Positions 26,063 to 35,169 of a DNA stretch of 64,000 nt are shown here, piece after piece. The translations under genes and the position numbers were made by a program. This DNA comes from an uncultured Alphaproteobacteria bacterium. GTDB lineage: Bacteria > Pseudomonadota > Alphaproteobacteria > Micropepsales > Micropepsaceae. Position 1 is the first letter of the stretch. Every line of letters starts with the position of its first letter. The notes beneath the pieces were generated by a model that worked only from the letters and a program-made list of their open reading frames with translations, was not told where the DNA came from and did not search any database. The DNA is taken from assembly GCA_902826695.1 (NCBI GenBank), contig CADEFU010000003.1:1-64000 (forward strand). The letters run 5' to 3'.

Positions 26063-27604
26063 ATGTCGGCCCCCTTATCGCCCCAAGCCTTCAACGCCAG
26101 TTTCACCGAGGCCAAGCGTCTGCATTTCGAGGGTCACTTCGACCGCGCGCGCCACATCTATCAGGACATCGCGGCACGAAACCCCGCGGAGCCCGCCCCA
26201 CACATGATGCTGGCCGAACTCGACATGCGTGATGGGCGACTCGTAACAGCGCGCAAACGGCTTGAAGCCGTCATAGAGCAACATCCGCACCTGAAGGCGC
26301 CTCGCACCGCGCTCGCGGGCCTCGCCGAAGAACTGGCCGACGCGCCGGTCGCCCTCGCGCTCTATCGCCAGGAGGTGGACGAAGCTCCAGGCGACCCCGG
26401 TGCGCAAGCCAGGCTAGCGACGGTGCTGCGCCTTTACGGCCGGCTCGACGAAGCCAAGGCGATGTTTGAACGTCTGGCGAAGGACTGGCCCGAGGCATCT
26501 GGCGGCTATCTCGGTCTGGCCGCCATCGACGAGGCCGCACTTACCGAAGAGCACATCGCCAAAATGAAGACGATGGCGGAGGCTCCGAAGACAAGCCTGC
26601 CCGAGCGCGTACAACTCTACTTCGCACTCGGCGACGTTTGGGATCGCCAGAAAGAATACGACAAGGCGTTCGCCGCCTACGACACGGCCAACCGCCTGCG
26701 TCGCGAGAACCTGCACGAGCCCTTCGACGATCCCGTCGCAAGAAGCCTGATGCCCAAGACACCGGACACCCCCACGACCGTCGCGCAAGCCGAAGCGGAG
26801 CTCAAAGCCTTTTTGGGCGGCATGCGTGAGATGTTCACCAAAGAGTACATCGCGCACTTCTCGGGCGGCGGACTTACCACGGACGCGCCGATCTTCATCG
26901 TCGGCATGCCGCGCTCAGGCTCGACCCTGCTTGAGCAAATCCTCTCAAGCCATCCGCAAGTCACCGGCCTCGGCGAAACGAAAGCGCTGAGCCATTCGTT
27001 CCGCAAACTCATGCCGGTCTCGCGCGCCCAAATCACCGAGGACTTCAAGCGCACGTTCTACCGCCGCGTCGGCGAGACCTATCTCGAAGCTATGCGCGAG
27101 CGGGGCTGGAACGGCCAGGGCAGGGTCATCGACAAAATGCTCGGCAACTTCGCGAACGTCGGCATTATTCACCTCGCGTTCCCGAATGCCGTCATCATCA
27201 ACAGCATGCGCGATCCCGTAGACACGTGCTTCTCCTGCTTCCGCCAGACGTTCAAAGACCGCAACGAAACCACATACGATCTGGGCGCCGTGGGCCGCCA
27301 GTATGTGATGTATCGCCAGACTCTGGATCACTGGCAGAAGGTGCTCCCAGGCCGCGTTCACAACGTCCAGCACGAAGCTTTGCTCGCCGATCCTGAGGCC
27401 GAAATCCGAAAGCTCCTGGTCGCCTGCCGCCTCGAGTGGAACGACGCCTGCCTGCGCTTCTACGAGACCGACCGGCCCGTGCGCACGGCCAGCGCATCGC
27501 AAGTGCGCCATCCCTTGTTTAAAACCTCGGTGGCGCGTTGGAAGCCGTATGTGCAATATTTGACCCCGCTCATCGAGGCCTTGGGCCCCTACGGACCGCA
27601 CTAA
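26063..27604 (+). CDS. TPR-sulfotransferase fusion protein
   Basis: The product is 513 residues. The N-terminal ~250 residues are TPR repeats (AKRLHFEGHFDRARHIYQDIA, PHMMLAELDMRDGRLVTARKR, LFRLG-type pairs). The C-terminal half is a sulfotransferase-fold P-loop: IFIVGMPRSGSTLLEQILSS (residues ~276-295, the PAPS 5'-phosphosulfate loop), then RVIDKMLGNFANVG, NSMRDPVDTCFSCF (3'-phosphate region) and HNVQHEALLADPEAEIRKLL. It would transfer sulfate from PAPS to a sugar or tyrosine-type acceptor; the acceptor is unknown. It starts 18 nt after the hydroxylase gene and ends 17 nt before the PKHD oxygenase GTG, all on one strand. Confidence 0.9.
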   Translation: MSAPLSPQAFNASFTEAKRLHFEGHFDRARHIYQDIAARNPAEPAPHMMLAELDMRDGRLVTARKRLEAVIEQHPHLKAPRTALAGLAEELADAPVALALYRQEVDEAPGDPGAQARLATVLRLYGRLDEAKAMFERLAKDWPEASGGYLGLAAIDEAALTEEHIAKMKTMAEAPKTSLPERVQLYFALGDVWDRQKEYDKAFAAYDTANRLRRENLHEPFDDPVARSLMPKTPDTPTTVAQAEAELKAFLGGMREMFTKEYIAHFSGGGLTTDAPIFIVGMPRSGSTLLEQILSSHPQVTGLGETKALSHSFRKLMPVSRAQITEDFKRTFYRRVGETYLEAMRERGWNGQGRVIDKMLGNFANVGIIHLAFPNAVIINSMRDPVDTCFSCFRQTFKDRNETTYDLGAVGRQYVMYRQTLDHWQKVLPGRVHNVQHEALLADPEAEIRKLLVACRLEWNDACLRFYETDRPVRTASASQVRHPLFKTSVARWKPYVQYLTPLIEALGPYGPH

Positions 27605-27621
27605 GCAACGGAAATCGTCTC

Positions 27622-28287
27622 GTGTTTCTTCAAATCAAAGACCTGCTTACGCCCGCAGAAGTCGCGCGCCTGACCGCGCTTAGCAAAGAGCTGCGCTTCG
27701 TCGACGGACGTGTATCGAACCCGGCCAACCATACGAAGGAAAATCTGCAGGCCGATCGCGGCGATCCGAAGTACGCAGAGTCCGTACAAATCGTGCAAGC
27801 GGCGATGGGCAGGTCGCAGCCCTTCATTGACTTCGCCATGCCACGGCGCCTCGCCCCACCGCTACTATGCCGTTATGAGCCGGGCATGAAGTACGGCATT
27901 CACGGTGACTCGGCCACGATCGCGACGCAGAACGCGCGCATGCGCTCGGACGTATCCGTCACGATCTTCATATCGCCGCCGTCGACCTACACGGGTGGCG
28001 AGCTTTCGATATCGGTCGGCGACCGCACGCTCGAGTTCAAGGGTGAGCCCGGCAGTGCGATCGTCTACGCTTCGACGACGCTTCACGAGGTAAAGCCGGT
28101 AACGGCCGGACAGCGTTTGGTCTCGATCACCTTCATCGAGAGCCTCATCGCCGACCAGCACAAGCGGATGCAGGTCTATGAGCTCGGCGAAATTGGCGCG
28201 CTCGAAGGCTTCAACATCGGGTGGGAAAACCGCGTGCGCCTCGACATCGTGCGCCAAAACCTCATCCGAATGTGGGCGACCTACTAG
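27622..28287 (+). CDS. PKHD-type Fe(II)/2-oxoglutarate hydroxylase
   Basis: A 221-residue protein matching the PiuC/Sbp-like PKHD hydroxylases (about 225 residues). The iron triad is His94-x-Asp96 (YGIHGDSAT) and His155 (STTLHEVKPV), with Arg165 (GQRLVSITFIES) for 2-oxoglutarate. SDVSVTIFISPPSTYTGGELSI is the typical core. The GTG at 27622 is used, because homologues start at FLQIKDLLTPAEV and CGGAAA lies upstream; the longer 249-residue reading overlaps the sulfotransferase. Last gene of the plus-strand operon. Its TAG shares the palindrome CTAG with the stop of the convergent gene. Confidence 0.9.
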   Translation: MFLQIKDLLTPAEVARLTALSKELRFVDGRVSNPANHTKENLQADRGDPKYAESVQIVQAAMGRSQPFIDFAMPRRLAPPLLCRYEPGMKYGIHGDSATIATQNARMRSDVSVTIFISPPSTYTGGELSISVGDRTLEFKGEPGSAIVYASTTLHEVKPVTAGQRLVSITFIESLIADQHKRMQVYELGEIGALEGFNIGWENRVRLDIVRQNLIRMWATY

Positions 28288-29354
28288 GACTGGGATCCAA
28301 ACCGTTCGACGACGCGCGCTACGGATGGGTTAGCGGCCGCGATCCCGTCAAGCCAAGTCAACCCGGCGCGGATCTCTTCGCCGTTCTGCGCCCGTGACTG
28401 CGCCAGGACTTGCGCGCGCAATTGCGGCGAGTACGCGTGCTCCGGCCCCTTCGCATAGCGCGATAGAACAGGGCTCTGCCCGATCCCCGCCAGATAGGCC
28501 GCGTCATGCGCAACACCCAAATGCCGCACAATCCGCGCCATAACACCTGCGACATCGCCCAACAGCGCATCGAAGTCGATCGCCAGAACACGCTCGCCGC
28601 CCGCCTCGCGCGCGTTCTGTTGCGACCACGTCTCCGCAAGCCAACTCATCGCCGCCAGCTTGCCGGGCGAAAGCTGATGCAGGGCCGGCATCTCAGGCGC
28701 GCCGAAACGAACCAACCGCCGGATACGCTCGCCTGCGTGCCCGCGCAGGTCGGCCACGCTGTTGGGTCCGCCCAGAAGCGTCGCCAGATAAGGCGCGGCG
28801 CGGACATTCAAGTATACCGCCCGCGCCGCCGTTTGACGCGCGAGCAGCAGCGGCGCAAGGCGCCCAGCCGAACTTGTAGCTTTAAGAACGACCGTGCGTG
28901 CCTCGGGAAATCCCCGTCCCCAAACCCGCAGCAGCGTTGTCAGCAAAACGTCGAAGTCTTCCTGGCTTAAGAGCGACTCCGGCAACCCTAGCGCGTCGTG
29001 CGCGTCGGCGACCTGGCGCAACGTCATCGGTTCGCGCAGACCTAGCACGCCGCCCGCTTCATCGATCAGCCGGCTGACCAGCGTCGATCCGACATGGCCG
29101 GTGTGAAAGATGAAGTGCAGAGCGGGGTTCACGGGGACGGTCCGCGCCGCGTCGATCAATCGCCGCAAGCCAACCCATACCCCTTCGCTCACGGATGATA
29201 GGATCCGGTCGTCGAGAAAGCTCGCATTCCGATGGGCTTGCGCGTCGAACCCGACTAGCAGCGCCCGTCCGCGCACCACGTCGATGCTCTGAACGAGAAC
29301 GCCGGCCGACGCGCCGAGGCGTTGGATGAGAGCGTTCGCGGTGTCTTGGTTCAT
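28284..29354 (-). CDS. P-loop, sulfotransferase-like protein
   Basis: The product is 356 residues. The clearest feature is FIFHTGHVGSTLVSRLID (residues ~81-98), a phosphosulfate-binding-like P-loop of the kind seen in divergent sulfotransferases, followed by LGLREPMTLRQVADAHDAL. VVLKATSSAGRLAPLLL and VLAIDFDALLGDVAGVMARIVRHLG also fit that fold. No Walker B or other NTPase motif is evident. The acceptor is unknown. The ATG at 29354 lies 4 nt after the stop of the TPR-oxygenase gene, so they are one operon. The C-terminus overlaps the convergent PKHD gene by 4 bp. Confidence 0.65.
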   Translation of the reverse strand: MNQDTANALIQRLGASAGVLVQSIDVVRGRALLVGFDAQAHRNASFLDDRILSSVSEGVWVGLRRLIDAARTVPVNPALHFIFHTGHVGSTLVSRLIDEAGGVLGLREPMTLRQVADAHDALGLPESLLSQEDFDVLLTTLLRVWGRGFPEARTVVLKATSSAGRLAPLLLARQTAARAVYLNVRAAPYLATLLGGPNSVADLRGHAGERIRRLVRFGAPEMPALHQLSPGKLAAMSWLAETWSQQNAREAGGERVLAIDFDALLGDVAGVMARIVRHLGVAHDAAYLAGIGQSPVLSRYAKGPEHAYSPQLRAQVLAQSRAQNGEEIRAGLTWLDGIAAANPSVARVVERFGSQS

Positions 29355-29358
29355 CGCG

Positions 29359-31203
29359 TCAATACGCCATCGCAGCCAACGTGAGCGGCTCGGTATCGCC
29401 GGGCACGACATCGAACGCAATAGTCAGCCGGTCATCCTGCGACTCGAACGGCACCGTCCCGTGCCAGAAGTACGAGGGAAACAGCACCAGCTGTCCGACC
29501 ACCGGCTGCACGAAATGCTCCGGCTGGTCATGCCCGCCAAGCTCAAGATGAGATTGCCCGAACTTGAGCCAGCCCTGCTGCTGCTCCAATTGCGGCACGC
29601 TGACATAGTAGGCCGAACTGATCCACCCCATCGGATGGACGTGGTTCGAATGAAACCCGCTTGAGCGCAGTTTGCACGACCACGAGTGTGTGAAAGTCCA
29701 CGTGTCCTCTTTGCGCGACAGCAGCGGATGGTCCGTCCGCACCTCCATCGCGCGAACATATTCATCGACAGCCGCCGCGATCTGTTCGCGCACCTGCGCG
29801 ATCGCGCGCGTCTTGCGGTTGAACAACAATCCTTCCGTCTGCGTTCCGCCATGCAACGTCTGGTCCAGCGGTTCGGCTTTGGTCGTGTGCAGTGCGGCGA
29901 GTTCCTCGGCGACTGCGCGATTGAATGAAGCCGCATCCGCATAACCCTGCGGCACGCGCAACGGGTAGGAGCGCACAAACGCCTCAGGATCGACGAGCTT
30001 TTGGTACCGGCTGTCGCCAAGCGCGCGATAGGCAAGACAAAGACCGCCCAGCGCAAGTTGATCGACCGGGTTGGTCCGCCGCGCCGCTTCGAACTGGATC
30101 AGCGCCTGCCGCGCCTCGCCGCCCTGCAGCAGCGCATAGCCGAACTCGTTGCGAAAGGCGCCGAAGTTCGGCTCCGCCCGAACCGCCTGTGAGAAAACCT
30201 CGAAGCACTCGTCGAACCGCTTACGCCGCGCAAGGACGCGTCCGAGCAGCGCGCTCGTATCCGCGCGTCCCGGCGTCAATTCCAATGCGCGCCGCAACAG
30301 CGGCTCAGCCCCCGCCTGATCGTTGCGCTGCATGCGAAGCTGCGCCTCCGATGTCAGCAGCAGCGCGTCTTCCACGCCGCGATCGCGCGCAAACGCAAAA
30401 GACCGTAAGAACAGATCTTTCCGCCCCGCCATCCACGCAAGCCGGTTGACCGCTTCGTGCGCAGACACATCGGAGGGCCTCAACTCCACGAGCTGCCAAT
30501 GCACGCCAAGCGCGTCGTCCAGCTTGCCCGCACCGCGAAGGCCGTTCGCAAGCGCAGTGAGTGCTTCCGTGCTTTCCGGCCGCAACGCGGCCGCCGCGCG
30601 CAAGGTCTCGACCGCCTCGTCGAACTGCTCCAGTTGCGCGAGCGCGAGACCCCGATAGTAGTGCGCCTCGAAACTCGCCGCCGTCCTGAGTGCCGCGTCT
30701 AGCGCATCGAGCGCTTCCGCTGCCCGCTCCAAGCCGATCAGAAGCGCGCCAATCCGCACTTGAGCCGCCGGGTTGGGATAGCCGCGCGCGACGGCGCCGC
30801 GATACGCGGCAAGTGCCTCGTCGCCGCGGCCGGCATCTTCAAGCACGACACCAAGATTGTACGATGCCTCGCCGAAGGACGGGTTGAGCGTCAGCGCCTT
30901 GCGATAGCTCGCCTCGGCATCCGCAAGCCGTTCGAGATTGCGCAACACGTTCCCGAGATTGCTGTGCAACGCAGCCTCTTGCGGTGCCGCAGCGATCGCT
31001 CGGCGCAGCAATCCTTCAGCCTCGCTGAACGCGCCGCGTTCCTTTCGCACGAGCGCAAGCCGCGCGAGCAGGGCAGGCTGCCCAGGATGCGCCGCCAGCA
31101 ATTGCCGGTACGCAGCCTCTGCCGCGTCCAGCTCACCACGTTCTTCGAAGGCCTGCGCCTCCGCGAATTGTTCCTGCGCCCGCAGGGTTGCACCGCTGCT
31201 CAT
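29359..31203 (-). CDS. TPR protein with C-terminal 2OG-Fe(II) oxygenase domain
   Basis: A 614-residue protein. Roughly residues 1-400 are TPR repeats (LRRAIAAAPQEAALHSNLGNVLRNLERLADA and similar). The C-terminal ~170 residues match the TIGR02466-type putative 2-oxoglutarate oxygenases: SNHVHPMGWISSAYYVSVP supplies an H-x-H pair (~521-523), YFWHGTVPF the distal His (~581), and DDRLTIAFDVVPG the Arg (~592). It is the first gene of a minus-strand operon with the sulfotransferase-like protein. Together with the AspH- and PKHD-type enzymes this gives three Fe(II) hydroxylases within 7 kb. Target unknown. Confidence 0.85.
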   Translation of the reverse strand: MSSGATLRAQEQFAEAQAFEERGELDAAEAAYRQLLAAHPGQPALLARLALVRKERGAFSEAEGLLRRAIAAAPQEAALHSNLGNVLRNLERLADAEASYRKALTLNPSFGEASYNLGVVLEDAGRGDEALAAYRGAVARGYPNPAAQVRIGALLIGLERAAEALDALDAALRTAASFEAHYYRGLALAQLEQFDEAVETLRAAAALRPESTEALTALANGLRGAGKLDDALGVHWQLVELRPSDVSAHEAVNRLAWMAGRKDLFLRSFAFARDRGVEDALLLTSEAQLRMQRNDQAGAEPLLRRALELTPGRADTSALLGRVLARRKRFDECFEVFSQAVRAEPNFGAFRNEFGYALLQGGEARQALIQFEAARRTNPVDQLALGGLCLAYRALGDSRYQKLVDPEAFVRSYPLRVPQGYADAASFNRAVAEELAALHTTKAEPLDQTLHGGTQTEGLLFNRKTRAIAQVREQIAAAVDEYVRAMEVRTDHPLLSRKEDTWTFTHSWSCKLRSSGFHSNHVHPMGWISSAYYVSVPQLEQQQGWLKFGQSHLELGGHDQPEHFVQPVVGQLVLFPSYFWHGTVPFESQDDRLTIAFDVVPGDTEPLTLAAMAY

Positions 31204-31338
31204 TGTGGAATTCTTACAAGGCGAGTCGCCATGTTTGAAGCTGCGCTGTTCGTCTGCTCACAGTTACGAAAGGTTGCGGTTTTCGTCCGCGCAATCTTGG
31301 GGTACCCTACGCTCGCGATTTTCGACCAGGAGGCCAAG

Positions 31339-31686
31339 ATGCGCTTAGCTGTTGTATTGGTATCGGTACTCGCGTTGGGCGGCACCGCCACGCTAGGTTG
31401 GGTCAGCCCGCAAGCGGAAGCGTCGCCAAAGGTTTGCTTGAAGTTCCGCGATCTTCAGGGGCTAAAGCGCGTGGGCGAGCGTACATTCATCGCCAACACG
31501 AGATACAGCAAAGGCAAGTATCTCGTGACGATGCGCGACGCCTGCCGCAGCCTCGAGGACCTGGACAACTTCTACACGGTACGCCTGTACAGCGACCGGG
31601 AGTGCTTTGACGGGGACGACGTGCTCGTTTTCCGATGGGGTGGCTCGTGCTCCGTCGAAAGCGTCGTACCGGCGCCCGCCAACTAA
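31339..31686 (+). CDS. Small exported DUF6491-like protein
   Basis: A 115-residue protein starting at 31339 after a strong AGGAGG. It has a signal peptide (LAVVLVSVLALGGTATLGW...AEA). The mature part has four cysteines in a pattern (VCLKFRDLQG, MRDACRSLEDL, SDRECFDGDD, GGSCSVESV) typical of small secreted proteins classed as DUF6491 in Caulobacterales-type genomes. Function is not known. A strong terminator follows at 31706. Longer upstream extensions of the frame cover the antisense of the TPR gene and are not coding. Confidence 0.8.
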   Translation: MRLAVVLVSVLALGGTATLGWVSPQAEASPKVCLKFRDLQGLKRVGERTFIANTRYSKGKYLVTMRDACRSLEDLDNFYTVRLYSDRECFDGDDVLVFRWGGSCSVESVVPAPAN

Positions 31687-31705
31687 GCGGGTCCAAGACC
31701 CCAAG

Positions 31706-31738
31706 ACGCCGGAGCGAGCGCCGCTCCGGCGTTTTTTC
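31706..31738 (+). terminator. Terminator of the DUF6491-like gene
   Basis: ACGCCGGAGCG (31706-31716) pairs with CGCTCCGGCGT (31722-31732), followed by TTTTTTCTT. It lies about 20 nt after the plus-strand stop and just before the convergent binding-protein gene ends. Confidence 0.9.
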
Positions 31739-31744
31739 TTGGCC

Positions 31745-33457
31745 TTACGAGTTCCACCACTTCTGCCAGGCCTCGTAGCTGAACCACGAGCCGAGCCAGG
31801 ACCAGAACCCACCCTCCGACGCCTGCGCGCCTGAATCGCTGCCGCTGTTCGCGGCGGTGTCGGCTGGCTTTTCGCCGATGTCGAGCCAACGCGTGCGGTT
31901 GACCCCGCGCGCCGTCTCTTCCCAGTTCAGCACATGCGACTTCACCAACGGCCGGATGAATTGGAAGAACGTCGGTGACACCGCGACATCGTTGATGAGA
32001 AGGCCCGCCGCTTGCCCCAGCAGCTTGCCGCGCGCCGCCGCATCCTTTTCGTTGTCCGACTGGTTCATCAACGCGTCGAAAGCGGGGTTGTTGTAGCCGG
32101 GGTAGTTCAGCTGTTGCGTGGTACTCTGAAACAGAAACAAGACGCTCTGCGCATCGTTGTAGTCGAACACCCAGCCCGCTTCGCCGATTTCAAAGTTCGC
32201 CGTTTTGAGCCCGTCGTAGTGGATCGCAAAGTCCTTCGCTTGCAGCTCGATCTTGACGCCCACGTCCTTCCACATCGCCTGCATCGCAATCGCAGCACGC
32301 TTCGTGTCGGGCCGGTTGATGAAATTGTAGCTCAGCCGCAACGGGTTCTCCGGCCCAAAGCCTGCAGCCTTCAGCAAAGCGCGGGCCTCCGCCTTGCGCT
32401 CGTCCATCGTCTTGCCCGACCACGGAACTTTCGCCGACCGGTCCACATTCGCCATGCCGGGCGGCAGAACGGTCTCGGCGACGAGGCCATGCACGCCGAA
32501 ATAGACCTCGCGCTGGATCGCTTCGCGGTCGAGCGCCATGGCAAGCGCGAGCCGCACCCGTTTGTCGTTTAGCGGCGCCTTGCGCATGTTGAACACGGTG
32601 TAGAGGACACGCAGACCCGGATACTTCCGCGTCTCGTTCGGCACGTTTGCAAGCAGCCATTTGTGCTCGGCGAGCGGCCAGCGATCCGCGGTATCCAACT
32701 CGCCCGCGCGATAACGCTTCAGTGACGATTGCTCATCCGTCGACGGGTAGAAGAACACCTCGTCGATCTTCACGTTCGCCGCGTCGAAGAAGTGCGGGTT
32801 GCGTACCAGCTTGATCCGGTCGTGCGCCCGCCGCTCGGTGAGCATGTAGGGCCCATTCGAGACCATGTTGCCGGCCTTCGTCCAGTCCTTCTTCCACTTC
32901 TCGATCGTGTGCTTAGGCAAAGGGAACGTCGAGTAGTGCGTCATCATTTCCGGCAGATAGGGGGCTGGATGCTCCAACTGGATGACGAACGTTTTCGCAT
33001 TCGGTGCACTGACCCCGAGCGCGGTCGTCGGCATCTTGCCGGTGTTGACGCTCTCGGCATTCTTGATCGGGTAGAGAATGCTTGCGTACTCCGATGCCGT
33101 CGCCGGATCGAGAATGCGCCGGTATGAGAAAACAAAATCTTCCGCCGTCACAGGTTTGCCGTCGGACCATTTGTGATCGCGGATCGTGAAGGTCCACGTC
33201 AAACCGTCGGCTGACGCCTCGGCTTTCTCGGCGGAGCCCAAGATCGGGTTGCCCTTCACGTCTTCTGTGTAGAGCCCGACGAACATGTCGCCCAAGATTT
33301 GGTTCTCGGGGTCGCCCGACGCCTCGTGCGGATCGAGCCCCTTGGGCTCCGCGCCGTTCCCGCGATTGAGAACCTTCGCCGCCGACGCCGGCAACGCGAT
33401 CGCCGCGCACAGCACCAGCGCAGTTACCAGTCGAAGCAACCGGTGACGCAACAACAT
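31745..33457 (-). CDS. Peptide ABC transporter substrate-binding protein (copy 1 of 3)
   Basis: The product is 570 residues of the SBP_bac_5/OppA family. It has a signal peptide (LVTALVLCAAIALPASA), the start AKVLNRGNGAEPKGLDPHEASG, and the family core WTFTIRDHKWSDGKPVTAEDFVFSYRRILDP. It binds peptides or similar solutes in the periplasm. The ATG at 33457 follows GGGAGGTCTAAG. An unusual linker (SGSDSGAQASEGG) leads to an aromatic C-terminal tail WLGSWFSYEAWQKWWNS, shared with the other two copies. It is the last of three tandem paralogues and probably serves oppBCDF at 37.7-41.7 kb. Confidence 0.92.
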   Translation of the reverse strand: MLLRHRLLRLVTALVLCAAIALPASAAKVLNRGNGAEPKGLDPHEASGDPENQILGDMFVGLYTEDVKGNPILGSAEKAEASADGLTWTFTIRDHKWSDGKPVTAEDFVFSYRRILDPATASEYASILYPIKNAESVNTGKMPTTALGVSAPNAKTFVIQLEHPAPYLPEMMTHYSTFPLPKHTIEKWKKDWTKAGNMVSNGPYMLTERRAHDRIKLVRNPHFFDAANVKIDEVFFYPSTDEQSSLKRYRAGELDTADRWPLAEHKWLLANVPNETRKYPGLRVLYTVFNMRKAPLNDKRVRLALAMALDREAIQREVYFGVHGLVAETVLPPGMANVDRSAKVPWSGKTMDERKAEARALLKAAGFGPENPLRLSYNFINRPDTKRAAIAMQAMWKDVGVKIELQAKDFAIHYDGLKTANFEIGEAGWVFDYNDAQSVLFLFQSTTQQLNYPGYNNPAFDALMNQSDNEKDAAARGKLLGQAAGLLINDVAVSPTFFQFIRPLVKSHVLNWEETARGVNRTRWLDIGEKPADTAANSGSDSGAQASEGGFWSWLGSWFSYEAWQKWWNS

Positions 33458-33487
33458 CTTAGACCTCCCACCGCTAAACCGCGGCTC

Positions 33488-35167
33488 TTACGAATTCCAC
33501 CACTTGGACCAGGCGTCTGCACTGAACCAAGACGAAAGCCAGTCCCAAAACCCGCCGCCTGATGCTTGCGGCGCCGCATCCTTGCGCGGCGCAATGTCCA
33601 TCCAACGGATACGATTGACCGCGTTTGCGTTCTCAACCCAATTCAACACATGCCCTTTCACGAGATGGCGCGCATACGGAAAGGTAAGCGGCGCCACCGG
33701 CACGTCGTTTAGCAGCGTCGCGTGAGCTTGGCCCAAAAGCTGCGCGCGCTTTGCGCCGTCCGGCTCCTTGTCGGCCGCCGCCAGAAAGCCTTCGAACACG
33801 GGGCTGTCATAGGACGAGTTGTTCATCTGCACGGCCGCCGCTTGGAACTGGAAGAACATGTTCTTCGCGTCGTTGTAGTCCATGCTCCACGTGTTGTAGG
33901 TCACTTCGAAGTCGCGCTGCTCCAGCAGTTTCCAGTGCACCTTCGCCTCGGCGCTGGCGAGTTCGACCTGAACGCCGACCTCTTTCCACATCGCCTGCAA
34001 CGCAATCGCCGACCGCTTGATATCGGGGTTGCCGATATAGCGATACGTGAGCCGAAGGGGTTTGGCTTCTGTAAAACCGGCCTGCGCGAGCAGCTTGCGC
34101 GCCTCGGCCCGCCGCGCGTCGATCGCCATTCCCGCCCACGGCACTTTCGCGGCGAGATCGACATTCGCCGTCCCGGGCGGCAATAGCGCGTCGGCCGGAT
34201 CGCCATAGACGCCTTGATAGATGTCCCGCGTCAACGAGACGTTGTCGATCGCCATCCCAAGCGCCTTGCGCACGCGCAAATCGTCGAACGGCTTCTTCAA
34301 CATGTTGAACGAGACGAAATTGGTCGAGAGCTGCGTCGTTCGTTTCGCCTCGTCGGCAATGTTTTGGCTGAGCCACCTGTATTCCGAAACCGGCCAGCGT
34401 TCCTGCGAGTCGAGTTCGCCCGCGCGATAGCGCTTCAGCGCGGCGCTATCGTCGGACGTCGGAAAGAAATTGACCTCATCGATCTTCACATTTGCCGCAT
34501 CGTAGAAGCGCGGGTTCTTCACCAGCTTGATGTGGTCGTGCGGCCGCCACTCGGCGAGCTTGTAAGCCCCGTTGACGACCATGTGCTGCGCGCGCGTCCA
34601 GTCGTCCTTATGCTTTTCGATCACGTGACGGGGCAACGGATAGGTCGTGTAGTGGTTCAAGAGTTGCGGCAAGAACGCGGCCGGGTGCTCAAGTTCGATG
34701 ACAAGTGTCCGTTCGTCCGGCGCTTGTACGCCGAGCTTGTCGACCGCAACCTGGCCCTTGTTCACCTTCTGCGCGTTCTTCAGCGGATAAAGCACCGACG
34801 CATACTCGGCCGCCATCTTCGGGTCGAGCACGCGTCTCAGCGCGAAGACAAAGTCGCCGGCCGTGACGGCAACGCCATCCGACCAAGTATGCGGCCGGAT
34901 TTTGAAGGTCCACGTAAGGCCGTCCTTCGACGTGTCTACGCTTTCGGCGGCACCAAGAATCGCATCCCCGGCCGCATCCTCCGTGTAGAGACCAAGGAAC
35001 ATCTCGCCGAGAATGTGGTTCTCCGCGGTAGACACCGCCCGGTGCGGGTCGAGGCTATGAGGCTCCGCCCCGTTGCCGCGGTTCAAAACCTTCGCGGCAA
35101 ACGCGGGGCCCGCCAGCACGACACTGGCGAGCACCAAAACAACCCAAGCAAAGAAACCGCGGCGCAC
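33488..35167 (-). CDS. Peptide ABC transporter substrate-binding protein (copy 2 of 3)
   Basis: A 559-residue SBP_bac_5 paralogue: signal peptide (AWVVLVLASVVLAGPAFA), AKVLNRGNGAEPHSLDPHRAVS, then WTFKIRPHTWSDGVAVTAGDFVFALRRVLDP. The GTG at 35167 lies 2 nt after the stop of copy 3; a GTG at 35185 would overlap copy 3 and add six residues before the signal, so the shorter form is chosen. Its tail, WLSSWFSADAWSKWWNS, is recognisably homologous but more diverged than those of copies 1 and 3. It is in one transcription unit with the neighbours. Confidence 0.92.
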   Translation of the reverse strand: MRRGFFAWVVLVLASVVLAGPAFAAKVLNRGNGAEPHSLDPHRAVSTAENHILGEMFLGLYTEDAAGDAILGAAESVDTSKDGLTWTFKIRPHTWSDGVAVTAGDFVFALRRVLDPKMAAEYASVLYPLKNAQKVNKGQVAVDKLGVQAPDERTLVIELEHPAAFLPQLLNHYTTYPLPRHVIEKHKDDWTRAQHMVVNGAYKLAEWRPHDHIKLVKNPRFYDAANVKIDEVNFFPTSDDSAALKRYRAGELDSQERWPVSEYRWLSQNIADEAKRTTQLSTNFVSFNMLKKPFDDLRVRKALGMAIDNVSLTRDIYQGVYGDPADALLPPGTANVDLAAKVPWAGMAIDARRAEARKLLAQAGFTEAKPLRLTYRYIGNPDIKRSAIALQAMWKEVGVQVELASAEAKVHWKLLEQRDFEVTYNTWSMDYNDAKNMFFQFQAAAVQMNNSSYDSPVFEGFLAAADKEPDGAKRAQLLGQAHATLLNDVPVAPLTFPYARHLVKGHVLNWVENANAVNRIRWMDIAPRKDAAPQASGGGFWDWLSSWFSADAWSKWWNS

Positions 35168-35169
35168 TC

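Noticed and set aside
30760-31338. Upstream extension of the DUF6491-like frame
   Set aside because: It is antisense to the TPR-oxygenase gene. The ATG at 31339 has AGGAGG and a signal peptide.
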